From NCBI GenBank assembly GCA_024691305.1, contig JAILNS010000025.1, positions 1 to 64,000 on the forward strand: DNA of 64,000 nt. Direction: 5' to 3'. Positions 16,207-27,818 of this stretch are shown piece after piece. The position numbers and the translations under genes were made by a program. The stretch comes from Lachnospiraceae bacterium. GTDB lineage: Bacteria; Bacillota; Clostridia; Lachnospirales; Lachnospiraceae. Within the stretch, counting starts at the first letter, position 1. Every line of letters begins with the position of its first letter. The notes beneath the pieces were generated by a model that worked only from the letters and a program-made list of their open reading frames with translations, did no database searches and was not told the DNA's origin.

Positions 16207-17283
16207 ATGGGGAATTTTAGGATCTATCAGGATAACTATGCTGATTTTACCGTAGTATCCAATGTATTCATTGACGAATACATGGAGGATGCAAACGATG
16301 CACAGCTCAAGATATATCTGTATCTTATGCGTATGTTAAATGCCGATCTTGCTACCGGTGTGTCCGATATCGCAGACCGTTTTAATTACACTGAGAAGGA
16401 TGTAATGAGAGCGCTTCGCTATTGGGAGAAAAAGGGGATACTCAAATTAGACTATGACTCGTCTAAGACTCTCACCGGAGTCCATATGCTTTCTCTTTGT
16501 GAGAAGCAGACGGCTGAAAAAGACGAAGAAGAAGTTATGCCCGCAGAAGAGGATTATGCTAAGCCTGCGCCTGCAAGCGTGTCCATGACGATAGTCAGAC
16601 CGCAAAGTGCGACCGTAACCGACATAGCCGATTATTCGAAGCCGCAGTTTAGCAAAGATGATCTGATCAGTTTTAAGTCACGCGGATCACAGCTGGTTTT
16701 TATCGCTGAGCAGTATATGCACAAGACTCTTACTCCGGCAGACTTAACGACACTGCTCTTCCTTTCAGAAACATTGCATTTTTCGGATGACCTGATCGAC
16801 TATCTGCTTCAGTATTGTGTGGGACGCGGCAAGACCAGTCACAGATATATCGAGACCGTTGCGATCGACTGGGCGGAATCGGGTATCACAACTCCCGACG
16901 AGGCCAAAATATATACTTCAAAGTTTGATATCGCTTACGATATAATGAGAGCACTCGGCAAGAACAATACCGACCCTTCAACTGTAGAACTCGAGCTTAT
17001 CAACAAGTGGACCAAAGAATACGGATTCGGGATCGATGTTATAAAAGAAGCCTGCTCACGTACTGTCCTTGCCACAGACAGAGCCAGATTCAAATATGCC
17101 GATTCTATCCTTACCAGATGGTTCGAACTGGGCATACATGAACTTCCTGACATAGATAAGAAGGACCCTCCGCGAAAGAAAGCTTCCTCGGGATCCGGCA
17201 GCCAGGAGAAAAACCGTTTTAACCAGTTTGCACAAAATACCTATAATTTCAGCGAACTTGAAAAGAAGCTGATCAAGAATTAA
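16207..17283 (+). CDS. DnaD-domain primosome protein
   Basis: 358 residues. The N-terminal part is a winged-helix-like domain (DANDAQLKIYLYLMRML ... YTEKDVMRALRYWEKKGIL) as in DnaD/DnaB-type initiation proteins. An acidic linker follows (about residues 105-150), then two DnaD C-terminal modules (SETLHFSDDLIDYLLQYCV; WTKEYGFGIDVIKEACSRTV). In Firmicutes these proteins remodel DNA at origins and restart sites and help load the helicase. It is followed after 1 bp by the DnaI-like loader. A TATAAT and a cluster of DnaA-box-like sites precede it, suggesting DnaA control. Confidence 0.88.
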   Translation: MGNFRIYQDNYADFTVVSNVFIDEYMEDANDAQLKIYLYLMRMLNADLATGVSDIADRFNYTEKDVMRALRYWEKKGILKLDYDSSKTLTGVHMLSLCEKQTAEKDEEEVMPAEEDYAKPAPASVSMTIVRPQSATVTDIADYSKPQFSKDDLISFKSRGSQLVFIAEQYMHKTLTPADLTTLLFLSETLHFSDDLIDYLLQYCVGRGKTSHRYIETVAIDWAESGITTPDEAKIYTSKFDIAYDIMRALGKNNTDPSTVELELINKWTKEYGFGIDVIKEACSRTVLATDRARFKYADSILTRWFELGIHELPDIDKKDPPRKKASSGSGSQEKNRFNQFAQNTYNFSELEKKLIKN

Positions 17284-17284
17284 T

Positions 17285-18271
17285 ATGGCACTTACAAACG
17301 CTCAGTATGACAAAATCATAAAAGAATACGATGCGCGCAGGAGTAATGCTCTTAAGTCGCAGCAGGAACGTTTGGAGAAGATCAGGACATCCATACCCGA
17401 ATATGCCGCACTGGAAGATGAATTCAACGAGATGGCTTACGATTACAGTCGAAAAGTCATAGCTGATCCGTGCGCCGATATTTCCGGACTGAACGAAGCT
17501 GCCAAGCGTATTACAGGTCTTCAAAATGACCAGCTCATAAGTCATGGTTATGATCCGTCATATCTAGAGCCGCCTTATACATGCCCTTTATGCAAGGATA
17601 CGGGTTATGTAGACAATGAGAAATGTAAGTGTTTTAAAAAAGCCGAATTCGAATTGTTATGCAGCAATTCAAATATTAAAGAATTGACCGCAACCGATAA
17701 TTTTGCGTCGCTCAGAGAAGACCTGCACGAGGGCGAAGACCTTATGCATTTTAAGGAAGCTGTCAGACAGTGCAAGGACTTTGTCCGTAATTTTGATACC
17801 GACCATTCCAATCTCATGCTGGTGGGTACCGTCGGAACCGGAAAGTCTTTTCTGTCATCATGCATAGCCCATGAGCTATTGGTCAGCATGCATTCGGTTT
17901 TGTATTTTGCCGCATCTGATTTTTTTGATCTGTGTGCGGACAACACTTTTTCAAGAAGTAAGGATTTCGATGATCCGTCGGATGCTGCGATCTCCAGGGA
18001 GTTGTTCAATCATATATATGAATGTGATCTGCTCATATTGGATGATCTGGGTACGGAGCTCACCAATAATTTCGTATGTACCTGCCTGTTTAACTGCATA
18101 AACAACAGACATAACAGGAACAGATCCACGATCATCAGTACCAATCTGGAGTTGTCGGATATTCACGCAAGGTATTCTGACAGGATCTTTTCCAGGTTAA
18201 CCGGTAATTACAATATATTACGATTGACCGGACCCGATCTTAGAATGAAACTTAGAACCGCAAACATATAA
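17285..18271 (+). CDS. DnaC/DnaI-like helicase-loader ATPase
   Basis: 328 residues. An N-terminal coiled helical part (about 1-90) precedes a Cys-rich zinc-binding motif (CPLCKDTGYVDNEKCKC), the arrangement of Bacillus DnaI. The C-terminal AAA+ domain has Walker A GTVGTGKSFLSS, Walker B LLILDDLGTE and the sensor STNLELSD. It loads the replicative helicase (DnaB, encoded at 39.8 kb in this window) onto DNA with the DnaD-like partner. It starts 1 bp after the upstream stop codon, so the genes are co-translated. Confidence 0.92.
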   Translation: MALTNAQYDKIIKEYDARRSNALKSQQERLEKIRTSIPEYAALEDEFNEMAYDYSRKVIADPCADISGLNEAAKRITGLQNDQLISHGYDPSYLEPPYTCPLCKDTGYVDNEKCKCFKKAEFELLCSNSNIKELTATDNFASLREDLHEGEDLMHFKEAVRQCKDFVRNFDTDHSNLMLVGTVGTGKSFLSSCIAHELLVSMHSVLYFAASDFFDLCADNTFSRSKDFDDPSDAAISRELFNHIYECDLLILDDLGTELTNNFVCTCLFNCINNRHNRNRSTIISTNLELSDIHARYSDRIFSRLTGNYNILRLTGPDLRMKLRTANI

Positions 18272-18289
18272 CATCGGAGGTTTACCTAA

Positions 18290-19498
18290 ATGCCCAAAAG
18301 AGAAGAAAAAAGAAATCTGCAAACAATCCCCGTCGGTGCGCTTGGACTTATCCCTTTGGAAGGATGCAAATCCCTGGGCGAAAAGGTGGACTATTACCTG
18401 GTTAAATGGCGTACGGAACGCGAGAATGAACACCACGATTCACTTGCTTTTTCCGGATATCAGAGAAGCAGTTATATCATAGGTGCCAAGGTCCCGAGAT
18501 TCGGCTCCGGTGAAGCCAAAGGTATGATAATGGAATCGGTACGAGGTTCCGATCTGTATATACTTGTTGATGTAGCCAATTATTCTCTTACCTATTCGCT
18601 GTGCGGACATGAAAACCACATGTCTCCCGATGATCATTATCAGGACTTAAAACGTATAATCGCAGCTGTCGGCGGTAAGGCCCGCAGGATAACCGTTATA
18701 ATGCCTTTCCTGTATGAGAGCAGACAGCACAAACGTACCGCAAGGGAATCTCTTGACTGTGCACTGGCCCTTCAGGAAATGGTCAACATGGGCGTCGACA
18801 ACATCATCACTTTTGATGCGCATGATGCCAGAGTTCAGAATGCCATTCCGTTAAACGGATTTGAAACAATTCAACCGGCTTATCAGTTCATCAAGGGACT
18901 GCTCAATTCCGTCAGTGACTTAAAGATCGATGCTGATCATATGATGGTGGTAAGCCCCGATGAAGGCGGTATGGGACGCGCAATCTATATAGCCAACGTA
19001 CTTGGTCTTGATATGGGTATGTTCTACAAAAGAAGAGATTTCACCCGGATAGTAAACGGCAGAAACCCTATCGTGGCACATGAGTTCCTCGGAACCAGCG
19101 TGGAAGGTAAAGACCTGATAATCATAGACGATATGATTTCATCCGGTGACAGCGTACTGGAAGTTGCAACAGAACTTAAGAAACGAGGAGCTGCAAGGAT
19201 CTTCATATTCGCGACATTCGGTCTTTTCACCGCAGGTCTTGAAAGATTCGATGAAGCATGTAAAGAAGGTTATATAACCAAGGTGCTTACAACGAACCTT
19301 ATATACCAGACTCCCGACCTTATGTCCCGCGACTGGTATATAAGCTGTGACTTAAGCAAGTATATCGCATATATAATCGATACCTTGAATCACGATTCTT
19401 CGATAAGCGATCTGCTTAACCCTGTCGAGCGTATACAGACCATTATCGCAAGATATAATAACGGTGAATTGCATTCGGAAAAAGCTGAGCAGGCATAA
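18290..19498 (+). CDS. prs: Ribose-phosphate pyrophosphokinase (long form)
   Basis: It makes PRPP from ribose-5-phosphate and ATP for nucleotide, His and Trp synthesis. 402 residues, about 85 more than the usual ~315-residue enzyme. The extra length includes an N-terminal extension (residues about 1-75). Core motifs: MPFLYESRQHKRTARES, VVSPDEGGMGRA and the PRPP loop IIIDDMISSGDS. Ribosome site CGGAGG. It is third in the dnaD-dnaI-prs unit and ends at a bidirectional terminator. Confidence 0.92.
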   Translation: MPKREEKRNLQTIPVGALGLIPLEGCKSLGEKVDYYLVKWRTERENEHHDSLAFSGYQRSSYIIGAKVPRFGSGEAKGMIMESVRGSDLYILVDVANYSLTYSLCGHENHMSPDDHYQDLKRIIAAVGGKARRITVIMPFLYESRQHKRTARESLDCALALQEMVNMGVDNIITFDAHDARVQNAIPLNGFETIQPAYQFIKGLLNSVSDLKIDADHMMVVSPDEGGMGRAIYIANVLGLDMGMFYKRRDFTRIVNGRNPIVAHEFLGTSVEGKDLIIIDDMISSGDSVLEVATELKKRGAARIFIFATFGLFTAGLERFDEACKEGYITKVLTTNLIYQTPDLMSRDWYISCDLSKYIAYIIDTLNHDSSISDLLNPVERIQTIIARYNNGELHSEKAEQA

Positions 19499-19519
19499 TT
19501 GTCATTGTCATATACAAAA

Positions 19520-19548
19520 AACGACCGGCCGATGCCGATCGTTTTTTT
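19520..19548. terminator. Bidirectional terminator between prs and the 849-residue gene
   Basis: The stem AACGACCGGC/GCCGATCGTT (one mismatch, four-base loop) has TTTTTTT on the plus side and an A-run on the other. It serves two converging transcripts. Confidence 0.85.
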
Positions 19549-19554
19549 ATGTCA

Positions 19555-22104
19555 TTATTTTATATATGTCAGGAACCTGTAACCGTTGGTCTTAAAATCA
19601 TTTTCCGCTTCGGTGATGCTGACCTTCCTAAGCTCTCCGTTTATAGGATCATACAATACTATCTGTGATTCATTAAAGCCCGTTATCAGATAAGCAGTCT
19701 GGTCATTCATCAGAGCAAGTACCGGAATGTCTTTATTTACGTAATACAATACGGAATCAAGATTGCATCCTGTAAGGTTAAATACCGTATATTCGGTAAG
19801 GAACCCGGTCAGTATATCCTGAACATTCTGGCCCTGCCCCAAAAGCAGTCTGGAGTTAGTGGTTATACCTTCAAACCTGAGCATCGCATCAACGCAGGAT
19901 GCCAGACTTTCTTCTTTTTCAACCTGTTCAGGCTCTGTTATTGCCATTATCTGATTGCGGCTGACCCTGTTCGTTCTGTACCATACGCACTGTCCTTTTC
20001 CGTTCATTACAACTCCGGAAAGTTCATATGCTTTATTTACGGCATTGGATACTTCAAGATAACTGCCCATATATCCTCGCAGCCCATATACATAGTAATG
20101 ATCTGATGTATCAATTTCTTCTTTTATCAGTTCCTTGGTGCCTTCATATGCAATGAGCTTAGGTGTAAGCAGAAGTATCTCTTCATCTGTCAGTGCTTCT
20201 TTCATACTTATCTGGATAACTGTTTCCAGATTTTCGGTAACCACCGGAACCACCTGATTATTAAGTCCTATACTCTCTATGGTGCTGACTATCTGATCGT
20301 CACTTATCGGAACATAAGTCCCGCTCGACTCATCAAACTCTGCTCTGGTCATATTCATCAGTTCACCTTCAAAAGAGCAGTCCATTACGAAGACACCATC
20401 CTGTTCATATGTCTTAAGGATCTCTCCCGAGGCGTTCCTGATAACGATCTTATACATGGGATAAACCGAAGAACCATCAATGTCGTATATGATATCTCTG
20501 GCTTTGGCCAAACCATATACCATATCTTCATTCATAAATCCAAGGGGCATTATATATTCACCATAACCGGCCTTGATATCCTCGCTAAGCCCCGTGGCCA
20601 GGTTCATAAGCCTTAATCTGGTAGAAGTATATACCTCTCCATCCGTCTGCCACAGAAGCATTTGGCCGCTTCCCGATACTCTATATGCATCATCGTCGAG
20701 GTTAGATGCGACCTGGGATATAACACCTTCAGCAGTATCTATTTCATATACATCCCTCTCCAGCATAAAATACACGCTTCCATTCCTGTCTATATATGCC
20801 AGTTCATCGATACTGTCCATTAGTATCGAAGCCGATCTGTCATAATCTACGTAAGCCAGTTCCTCATATGTATTTACCGAACTGTCATAGTTATAAACCG
20901 CTACTCCTACTCTTCCCTCATGTATGCCTCTGTTCATATACCCGTAGACCATGAACACAACATTTCCGTTTTCGTCAACGCTTAGCACACGGATGTCGTG
21001 GTCGCCATGGTTATATCTGATATCTGTTTTTTTATCTTCATCATAAAAACCAAAGATCCGTGTTACTCTTTGTTCGGGAATGTTTATGCTTATAAGTTTG
21101 CCCTCATTGCAAAAAGCAAATATGTTCCCTCCGTCACTTTCGATGATCTCTGTATCAGGATCGGCAAATCCCAGTTCAATCTGATCTCCTGCGAATATAT
21201 CCCTGGTTTCATCCGGAATCTGATAACAGTATCTTTCCCAGTTAAGCAGGTATACCCTGTCCTTGGTATAACGGATACGATAATATTCTCTCACATTACA
21301 TATCGCTTCTCCGGATTCTACTGATATCCCGACCTGATAATCGAGCCTGAAATATCCGGTAGCTGAAGTCAGTTCCGATACCGTTATACGCGGTTCGCCC
21401 AATCTGCGAATGTTTAAATTGCCCCATGTAACCTGTTTGAGTTTTGAATGGATGTCGGTATACATGAAACTTGAATTATCACCTGAAGAATCAGGTTCAA
21501 GATATTTAGAGAGATCCCCCGCATTATTTCTTTCAAACGTTGTCTTAGAAAAATCATACACATACGAAACTTTTTCCTCAAGGTACATATCCTCGGACCA
21601 TATAAGCCTGGTATAGTATCTGACAGTCCGATCGGAGTTTAGATTAAGCACAAAAATGAGCATATATTCTTCTCCGTCCTCTATCAGATCCTTGATCGTA
21701 AAATGCCCTTTCATAACGCCGGACGAGTCGGGGGTTCCCGCATGTATCTGCGTATCCTCCACAAGCCTGGAACCGTCGATACTTCTTACCTCAAAGAACA
21801 TTTCGTTTATATTCTGACCATAAGTGTCCACGCAGAAATTCACCTGTCTGTCTTCACCTACTACGGTAAGGGCATCACGCATATAAGCCGTGTTCATTTC
21901 GCCCGTGTATCCATACAGGTAATTTATGTCATGATCCCCTGCCTTTATATGTATCATAGGCAAAGAAGCATCAGCCATTTCGACTGTCATATCAACATTA
22001 CCCTGACTTAAGAAATGGCTGAAACACAAACAGGCCGCCACAAAAATGGCGGCCAGATATATTACTTTTATGATGTTTGTCAGTATTTTTTTACTGTGTA
22101 ACAT
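19555..22104 (-). CDS. Membrane-anchored exported protein with C39-like C-terminal domain, coupled to atpC
   Basis: 849 residues. One N-terminal membrane helix (VIYLAAIFVAACLCFSHFL) anchors a large extracellular part. The middle has repeated beta-strand segments such as NVVFMVYGYMNRG and IDRNGSVYFMLERDVYEI, as in a beta-propeller. The last ~130 residues resemble a peptidase-C39/papain-like fold (YYVNKDIPVLALMNDQTAYL, then TGFNESQIVLYDPINGE). The usual pattern here has His where QTAYL stands, and the Cys is uncertain, so it may be inactive. The start codon lies inside the last codons of atpC with its own AAGGA, so it is the last gene of the ATP synthase transcript. Function unknown; not a known ATP synthase subunit. 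Confidence 0.75.
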   Translation of the reverse strand: MLHSKKILTNIIKVIYLAAIFVAACLCFSHFLSQGNVDMTVEMADASLPMIHIKAGDHDINYLYGYTGEMNTAYMRDALTVVGEDRQVNFCVDTYGQNINEMFFEVRSIDGSRLVEDTQIHAGTPDSSGVMKGHFTIKDLIEDGEEYMLIFVLNLNSDRTVRYYTRLIWSEDMYLEEKVSYVYDFSKTTFERNNAGDLSKYLEPDSSGDNSSFMYTDIHSKLKQVTWGNLNIRRLGEPRITVSELTSATGYFRLDYQVGISVESGEAICNVREYYRIRYTKDRVYLLNWERYCYQIPDETRDIFAGDQIELGFADPDTEIIESDGGNIFAFCNEGKLISINIPEQRVTRIFGFYDEDKKTDIRYNHGDHDIRVLSVDENGNVVFMVYGYMNRGIHEGRVGVAVYNYDSSVNTYEELAYVDYDRSASILMDSIDELAYIDRNGSVYFMLERDVYEIDTAEGVISQVASNLDDDAYRVSGSGQMLLWQTDGEVYTSTRLRLMNLATGLSEDIKAGYGEYIMPLGFMNEDMVYGLAKARDIIYDIDGSSVYPMYKIVIRNASGEILKTYEQDGVFVMDCSFEGELMNMTRAEFDESSGTYVPISDDQIVSTIESIGLNNQVVPVVTENLETVIQISMKEALTDEEILLLTPKLIAYEGTKELIKEEIDTSDHYYVYGLRGYMGSYLEVSNAVNKAYELSGVVMNGKGQCVWYRTNRVSRNQIMAITEPEQVEKEESLASCVDAMLRFEGITTNSRLLLGQGQNVQDILTGFLTEYTVFNLTGCNLDSVLYYVNKDIPVLALMNDQTAYLITGFNESQIVLYDPINGELRKVSITEAENDFKTNGYRFLTYIK

Positions 22105-22495
22105 TTATCCTTGTTATAGCACGTCTAAGAGCCAACTCTGCTCTTGCTATATCAGTACCTTCAAGAACGTCCCTTATTCGGGTTTCGGCTCTTTCTTTTG
22201 CTTCCTGTGCACGTTCCACATCGATCTCGGAAGGCCATTCTATGATCTCCGCAAGAATCGACACGCTGTCAGGAAGAACCTCAACAAATCCCGAATGAAG
22301 TGCAGCATTTTTGGACTCTCCGTTCACCGTGATCGTGAGCACTCCGGGAGCAATGATCATCGATATCGGTATATGACCTTTGTATATACCTACTTCGCCT
22401 TCTATGGTATTGAACTCTACCATATCCACATCGCCTTCATAGAATTCACGATCCGGAGTTATTATCTTTAAGTTAAACTTATTTCCTTCGGCCAT
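22091..22495 (-). CDS. atpC: ATP synthase epsilon subunit
   Basis: 134 residues. N-terminal beta-sandwich (FNLKIITPDREFYEGDVDMVEFNTIEGEVGI) and C-terminal helical hairpin (AQEAKERAETRIRDVLEGTD), normal for the family. The subunit sits on the central stalk and can inhibit ATP hydrolysis. It overlaps the 849-residue gene by 14 bp at its 3' end. Confidence 0.96.
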   Translation of the reverse strand: MAEGNKFNLKIITPDREFYEGDVDMVEFNTIEGEVGIYKGHIPISMIIAPGVLTITVNGESKNAALHSGFVEVLPDSVSILAEIIEWPSEIDVERAQEAKERAETRIRDVLEGTDIARAELALRRAITRINVTQ

Positions 22496-22523
22496 ATATC
22501 CTCCAAAGATATTGATGAACCAA

Positions 22524-23939
<1,416 letters not shown>

Positions 23940-23947
23940 CTATTCGA

Positions 23948-24823
23948 CTAAGATATAGCGTTGGCGCCTGCTATGATCTCTGTAAGTTCCTGAGTGATAG
24001 CGCCCTGCCTTGCACGGTTATACTGAAGTGACAGTTTGGATATCATCTCTTCGGCATTGTTGGTCGCCGAGTCCATAGCCTGCATTCTGGCACCGTTTTC
24101 ACTGGCTATTGCTTCTATCAGTGCACCGTATATAAGACTGTTAAGATACTTGGGCACGATGAGTTCCAGTGCTTCCTCCTCGTTGGGTTCAAAGTTCATG
24201 ACCGGTCCGATCTCTTTTTTCTCAGTTTCCGGATCATCCCATGTTGCTTCATCGGGTATCTCTACCGGCAGAAGCTTAAGGAGTCTGGGTTCATGCACCA
24301 CTGTATTCTTAAATCTCGTATAGGCAAGATAAACACATCCGATCTTACCTTCGGTATAATCTCTTAATACATCCGATCCGATCTTGTATGCATCGGCAAA
24401 TGCGGGAGACTCAATAGCTTCGGAATAATCCTCTACTATATCAAATCCGCCTCGTCTTAATCCGTCACGCCCCTTTTTTCCGACATTGTAAACATGTGTC
24501 TTTTGGGGATCGAGACCGGAGTCACGCACCATTCTTACGATATTGGAATTATATCCGCCCGCAAGTCCTCTGTTGGAAGTGATGACCACAATACCAATAT
24601 CATCGCTTCCGTTTCCGGTGATATAAGGATGTTCGATACCTGTCGTAAGTGACAATATCGAAGAGATCGTCTGATATACGGCATCAAAATATGGTTTTGC
24701 ATTTTCGGCGCGGCCTTTTGCACGTTGGAGTTTGACAGTAGATACAAGCTTCATGGCTTTGGTTATCTGCTGTGTACTCTGTATACTGCCCTTACGCCTT
24801 TTTATGTCTCTCATTGAGGCCAT
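23948..24823 (-). CDS. atpG: ATP synthase gamma subunit
   Basis: 291 residues. The rotor shaft of F1. The conserved N-terminus (MRDIKRRKGSIQSTQQITKAMKLVSTVKLQRA) and C-terminus (MQAMDSATNNAEEMISKLSLQYNRARQGAITQE, the helices that enter the alpha3-beta3 ring) are both present. Lies between atpA and atpD as usual. Confidence 0.97.
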   Translation of the reverse strand: MASMRDIKRRKGSIQSTQQITKAMKLVSTVKLQRAKGRAENAKPYFDAVYQTISSILSLTTGIEHPYITGNGSDDIGIVVITSNRGLAGGYNSNIVRMVRDSGLDPQKTHVYNVGKKGRDGLRRGGFDIVEDYSEAIESPAFADAYKIGSDVLRDYTEGKIGCVYLAYTRFKNTVVHEPRLLKLLPVEIPDEATWDDPETEKKEIGPVMNFEPNEEEALELIVPKYLNSLIYGALIEAIASENGARMQAMDSATNNAEEMISKLSLQYNRARQGAITQELTEIIAGANAIS

Positions 24824-24901
24824 AACTGTTACCTGTTCCTTCCGGATAATTCTTTATCCTGAAACGTCCGTTACATCGTTTCCGGATTCATCCATTGAAC
24901 T

Positions 24902-26404
24902 TTACTTGAACTGCTCCTTGAAATCATCAACGGCTTTCTTGATCTTGGGTTCAAGTTCCTCGGATATAACCTTGGTATCTGCGATTTCCTGAGGAATCTC
25001 GGGATACTTGGTATCTATGAATGAGAAGAACTCTTCTTCAAATCTGGTGATATCCGCAGTAGGTACGTCAAGCAGCATCTTCTTGGTCGCAATATAAATG
25101 ATAAGTACCTGATACTGTACCGGCATCGGCTGATACTGAGGCTGCTTAAGGATTTCCTTGATCCTTTCACCCTGAGCCAGCTTCTCTCTGGTATCATCAT
25201 CAAGTTCTGAACCAAACTGAGCGAATGCCGCAAGTTCTCTGTACTGAGCAAGTTCAACACGGATAGGAGCTGCTATCTTCTTCATAGCCTTGATCTGAGC
25301 TGCACCGCCGACACGGGATACAGAAAGACCAGCATTGATAGCCGGACGGAAACCGGAGTTAAACATCTCACTCTCAAGATATATCTGTCCATCCGTTATG
25401 GATATAACATTTGTAGGAATATATGCAGAAACATCACCTGCCTGAGTTTCGATTATAGGAAGTGCGGTAAGTGATCCTCCGCCGTATTCTTCACTCATAC
25501 GTGCTGCTCTCTCAAGCAGTCTTGAATGGAGATAGAATACATCACCGGGATAAGCCTCACGTCCGGGCGGACGCTTAAGAAGCAATGAGAGTGTTCTGTA
25601 TGCAACGGCATGTTTACTCAAGTCATCATAGATGACCAGAACATCTTTGCCTTTTTCCATCCACTCTTCACCGATAGCACATCCCGAATAAGGAGCTATA
25701 TACTGAAGGGGAGCCATCTCGGATGCGGTAGCCGCAACTACTGTCGTATAGTCCATTGCTCCGTATTCCTCAAGAGTCTTAACTATACCTGCAACCGTTG
25801 AAGCCTTCTGGCCGATAGCTACATAAATACAGTTAACGTTCTGCCCCTTCTGATTGATTATTGTATCGATAGCAACAGCCGTTTTACCTGTCTGTCTGTC
25901 GCCGATTATAAGCTCACGCTGTCCTCTTCCTATCGGAACCATCGAGTCGATAGCCTTGATACCGGTCTGAAGAGGTGTATCTACAGACTTACGGGTGATA
26001 ACGCCCGAAGCAACTCTCTCTATCTTACGATATGTGTCTGTCTGGATCGGTCCTTTGCCGTCTATAGGCTGACCGAGAGCATTTACAACACGCCCCAAAA
26101 GAGCATCTCCGGCAGGAACCTCAACGACTCTTCCGGTAGTTTTAACCGTGTCGCCTTCGCTGATATCGCCGCTACCGAGCAAAACCGCACCGACGTTATC
26201 TTCCTCGAGGTTCATGACCATGCCGTAAACTTCGCCGGGGAACTCAAGAAGTTCTCCCTGCATTGCTTTTTCCAGTCCATGCACACGTGCGATACCATCA
26301 GCCACCTGTATAACGGTACCGACCTCGGATACCTCCAGTGTAGCTGCGTATCTGCTTATCTGTTCCTTGATAACAGAACTTATTTCTTCTGGTCTCAAAT
26401 TCAT
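24902..26404 (-). CDS. atpA: ATP synthase alpha subunit
   Basis: 500 residues. Non-catalytic nucleotide-binding subunit of F1 with P-loop [23 protein letters not shown] and the arginine-finger region [15 protein letters not shown]. Full length and intact. Confidence 0.98.
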   Translation of the reverse strand: MNLRPEEISSVIKEQISRYAATLEVSEVGTVIQVADGIARVHGLEKAMQGELLEFPGEVYGMVMNLEEDNVGAVLLGSGDISEGDTVKTTGRVVEVPAGDALLGRVVNALGQPIDGKGPIQTDTYRKIERVASGVITRKSVDTPLQTGIKAIDSMVPIGRGQRELIIGDRQTGKTAVAIDTIINQKGQNVNCIYVAIGQKASTVAGIVKTLEEYGAMDYTTVVAATASEMAPLQYIAPYSGCAIGEEWMEKGKDVLVIYDDLSKHAVAYRTLSLLLKRPPGREAYPGDVFYLHSRLLERAARMSEEYGGGSLTALPIIETQAGDVSAYIPTNVISITDGQIYLESEMFNSGFRPAINAGLSVSRVGGAAQIKAMKKIAAPIRVELAQYRELAAFAQFGSELDDDTREKLAQGERIKEILKQPQYQPMPVQYQVLIIYIATKKMLLDVPTADITRFEEEFFSFIDTKYPEIPQEIADTKVISEELEPKIKKAVDDFKEQFK

Positions 26405-26443
26405 AGATCCGTACGCACCTTTCTTATATTAATCGTGTCTCAC

Positions 26444-26989
26444 TTATACCTGTGCCTGCAAAAGATTCCTCGTCAGTCCGTTAAGTCTGGTACGGACCGT
26501 AGAGTCGACCACTCTGTCTCCTATACGGATGATCATTCCTGCTATAACATCCTCATCGATGTCATAATTTACTTCCATGGCCTTATAATCCGTAGTATCA
26601 AGCAGTTTCTTTTCAACTGCCTGTTTCTGTGCGGCACTTAATTCTTTTGCGGTAGTAACCCATGCTGTTCCGATTCCTTCACGTTCCTTTACAAGGTTTA
26701 TGAATTCATCAAAAATAGCTTCTATCTGAGTATATCTGTCCTTTTCGATAACGATACGGATCAGACCTACTATCTCGGGATCTGCTTTTCCTGCAAAGGC
26801 TTCTTCCGCCAGTTTGAGTTTCTCTTCCTTAAGGATCCTGGGATGAACCATAAGTTCATTAAACTGGGGATTTTCCTGAAGGATAGCCTTGACAGCTTCT
26901 ATCTCTTCTTTCCACTCGCCGGTCTTGTTCTTCTCGATGGCAAGCTCGAACAGAGCATCGGCATATGTCGAAGAAACTAATTTAGCCAT
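26444..26989 (-). CDS. atpH: ATP synthase delta subunit
   Basis: 181 residues. Peripheral-stalk subunit joining b to the top of F1. N-terminal helical domain (YADALFELAIEKNKTGEW) and C-terminal motif DEDVIAGMIIRIGDRVVDSTVRTRL are typical. Overlaps atpF by 13 bp, so the two stalk proteins are translationally coupled. Confidence 0.95.
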   Translation of the reverse strand: MAKLVSSTYADALFELAIEKNKTGEWKEEIEAVKAILQENPQFNELMVHPRILKEEKLKLAEEAFAGKADPEIVGLIRIVIEKDRYTQIEAIFDEFINLVKEREGIGTAWVTTAKELSAAQKQAVEKKLLDTTDYKAMEVNYDIDEDVIAGMIIRIGDRVVDSTVRTRLNGLTRNLLQAQV

Positions 26990-27492
26990 GTGGACTGTCC
27001 CATCTGCTCAAGGGTATCTTCGATGATCTGATCCTGAACTGTCGTATCAATATTCTGACTAACGACTTTTCCTGCCATCATGGATGCCAGAACGACCATC
27101 TCTTTCTTAACGTCATCGGCTGCTTTCTTCTTTTCAAGTTCCGCTTCGTTGCGGGCCCTGTCTATGATAGCAGCAGCTTCAACGCGAGCCTCGTCAAGAA
27201 TTTTCTTTTCATTATCAAGAGCCTTCTTACGTGCCTCGGCAAGTATCCCTTCAGCTTCTTTGTCGACCTTCGCAAGCTTCTCCTCGTACTCGGCTTTCAT
27301 TGCACTTGCCTGCTCCTTGTCCGAAGCAGCATCGTCCAGCTCGCCCTGTATCTTTTCCTGACGTTTCTGTAACATATTGCGCACAGGATTAAAGAACAGA
27401 TAGCTGGCAAGCAAAAACAATACGAAGACAGCTATGATCATCAGACCCGCATCAGCGATAAGCTGAAGATCCAGATCGAATAATCTTGTCAT
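26977..27492 (-). CDS. atpF: ATP synthase b subunit
   Basis: 171 residues. One N-terminal membrane helix (LMIIAVFVLFLLASYLFFNPV) followed by a long charged coiled coil rich in Ala, Glu and Lys, ending in a delta-binding segment. Forms the peripheral stalk of F0. Preceded by AGGAGG. Confidence 0.96.
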   Translation of the reverse strand: MTRLFDLDLQLIADAGLMIIAVFVLFLLASYLFFNPVRNMLQKRQEKIQGELDDAASDKEQASAMKAEYEEKLAKVDKEAEGILAEARKKALDNEKKILDEARVEAAAIIDRARNEAELEKKKAADDVKKEMVVLASMMAGKVVSQNIDTTVQDQIIEDTLEQMGQSTWLN

Positions 27493-27531
27493 AGGGTACC
27501 TCCTCCTTTCATAAATTTAGTAGAGGCTCCC

Positions 27532-27810
<279 letters not shown>

Positions 27811-27818
27811 TTAAACCA

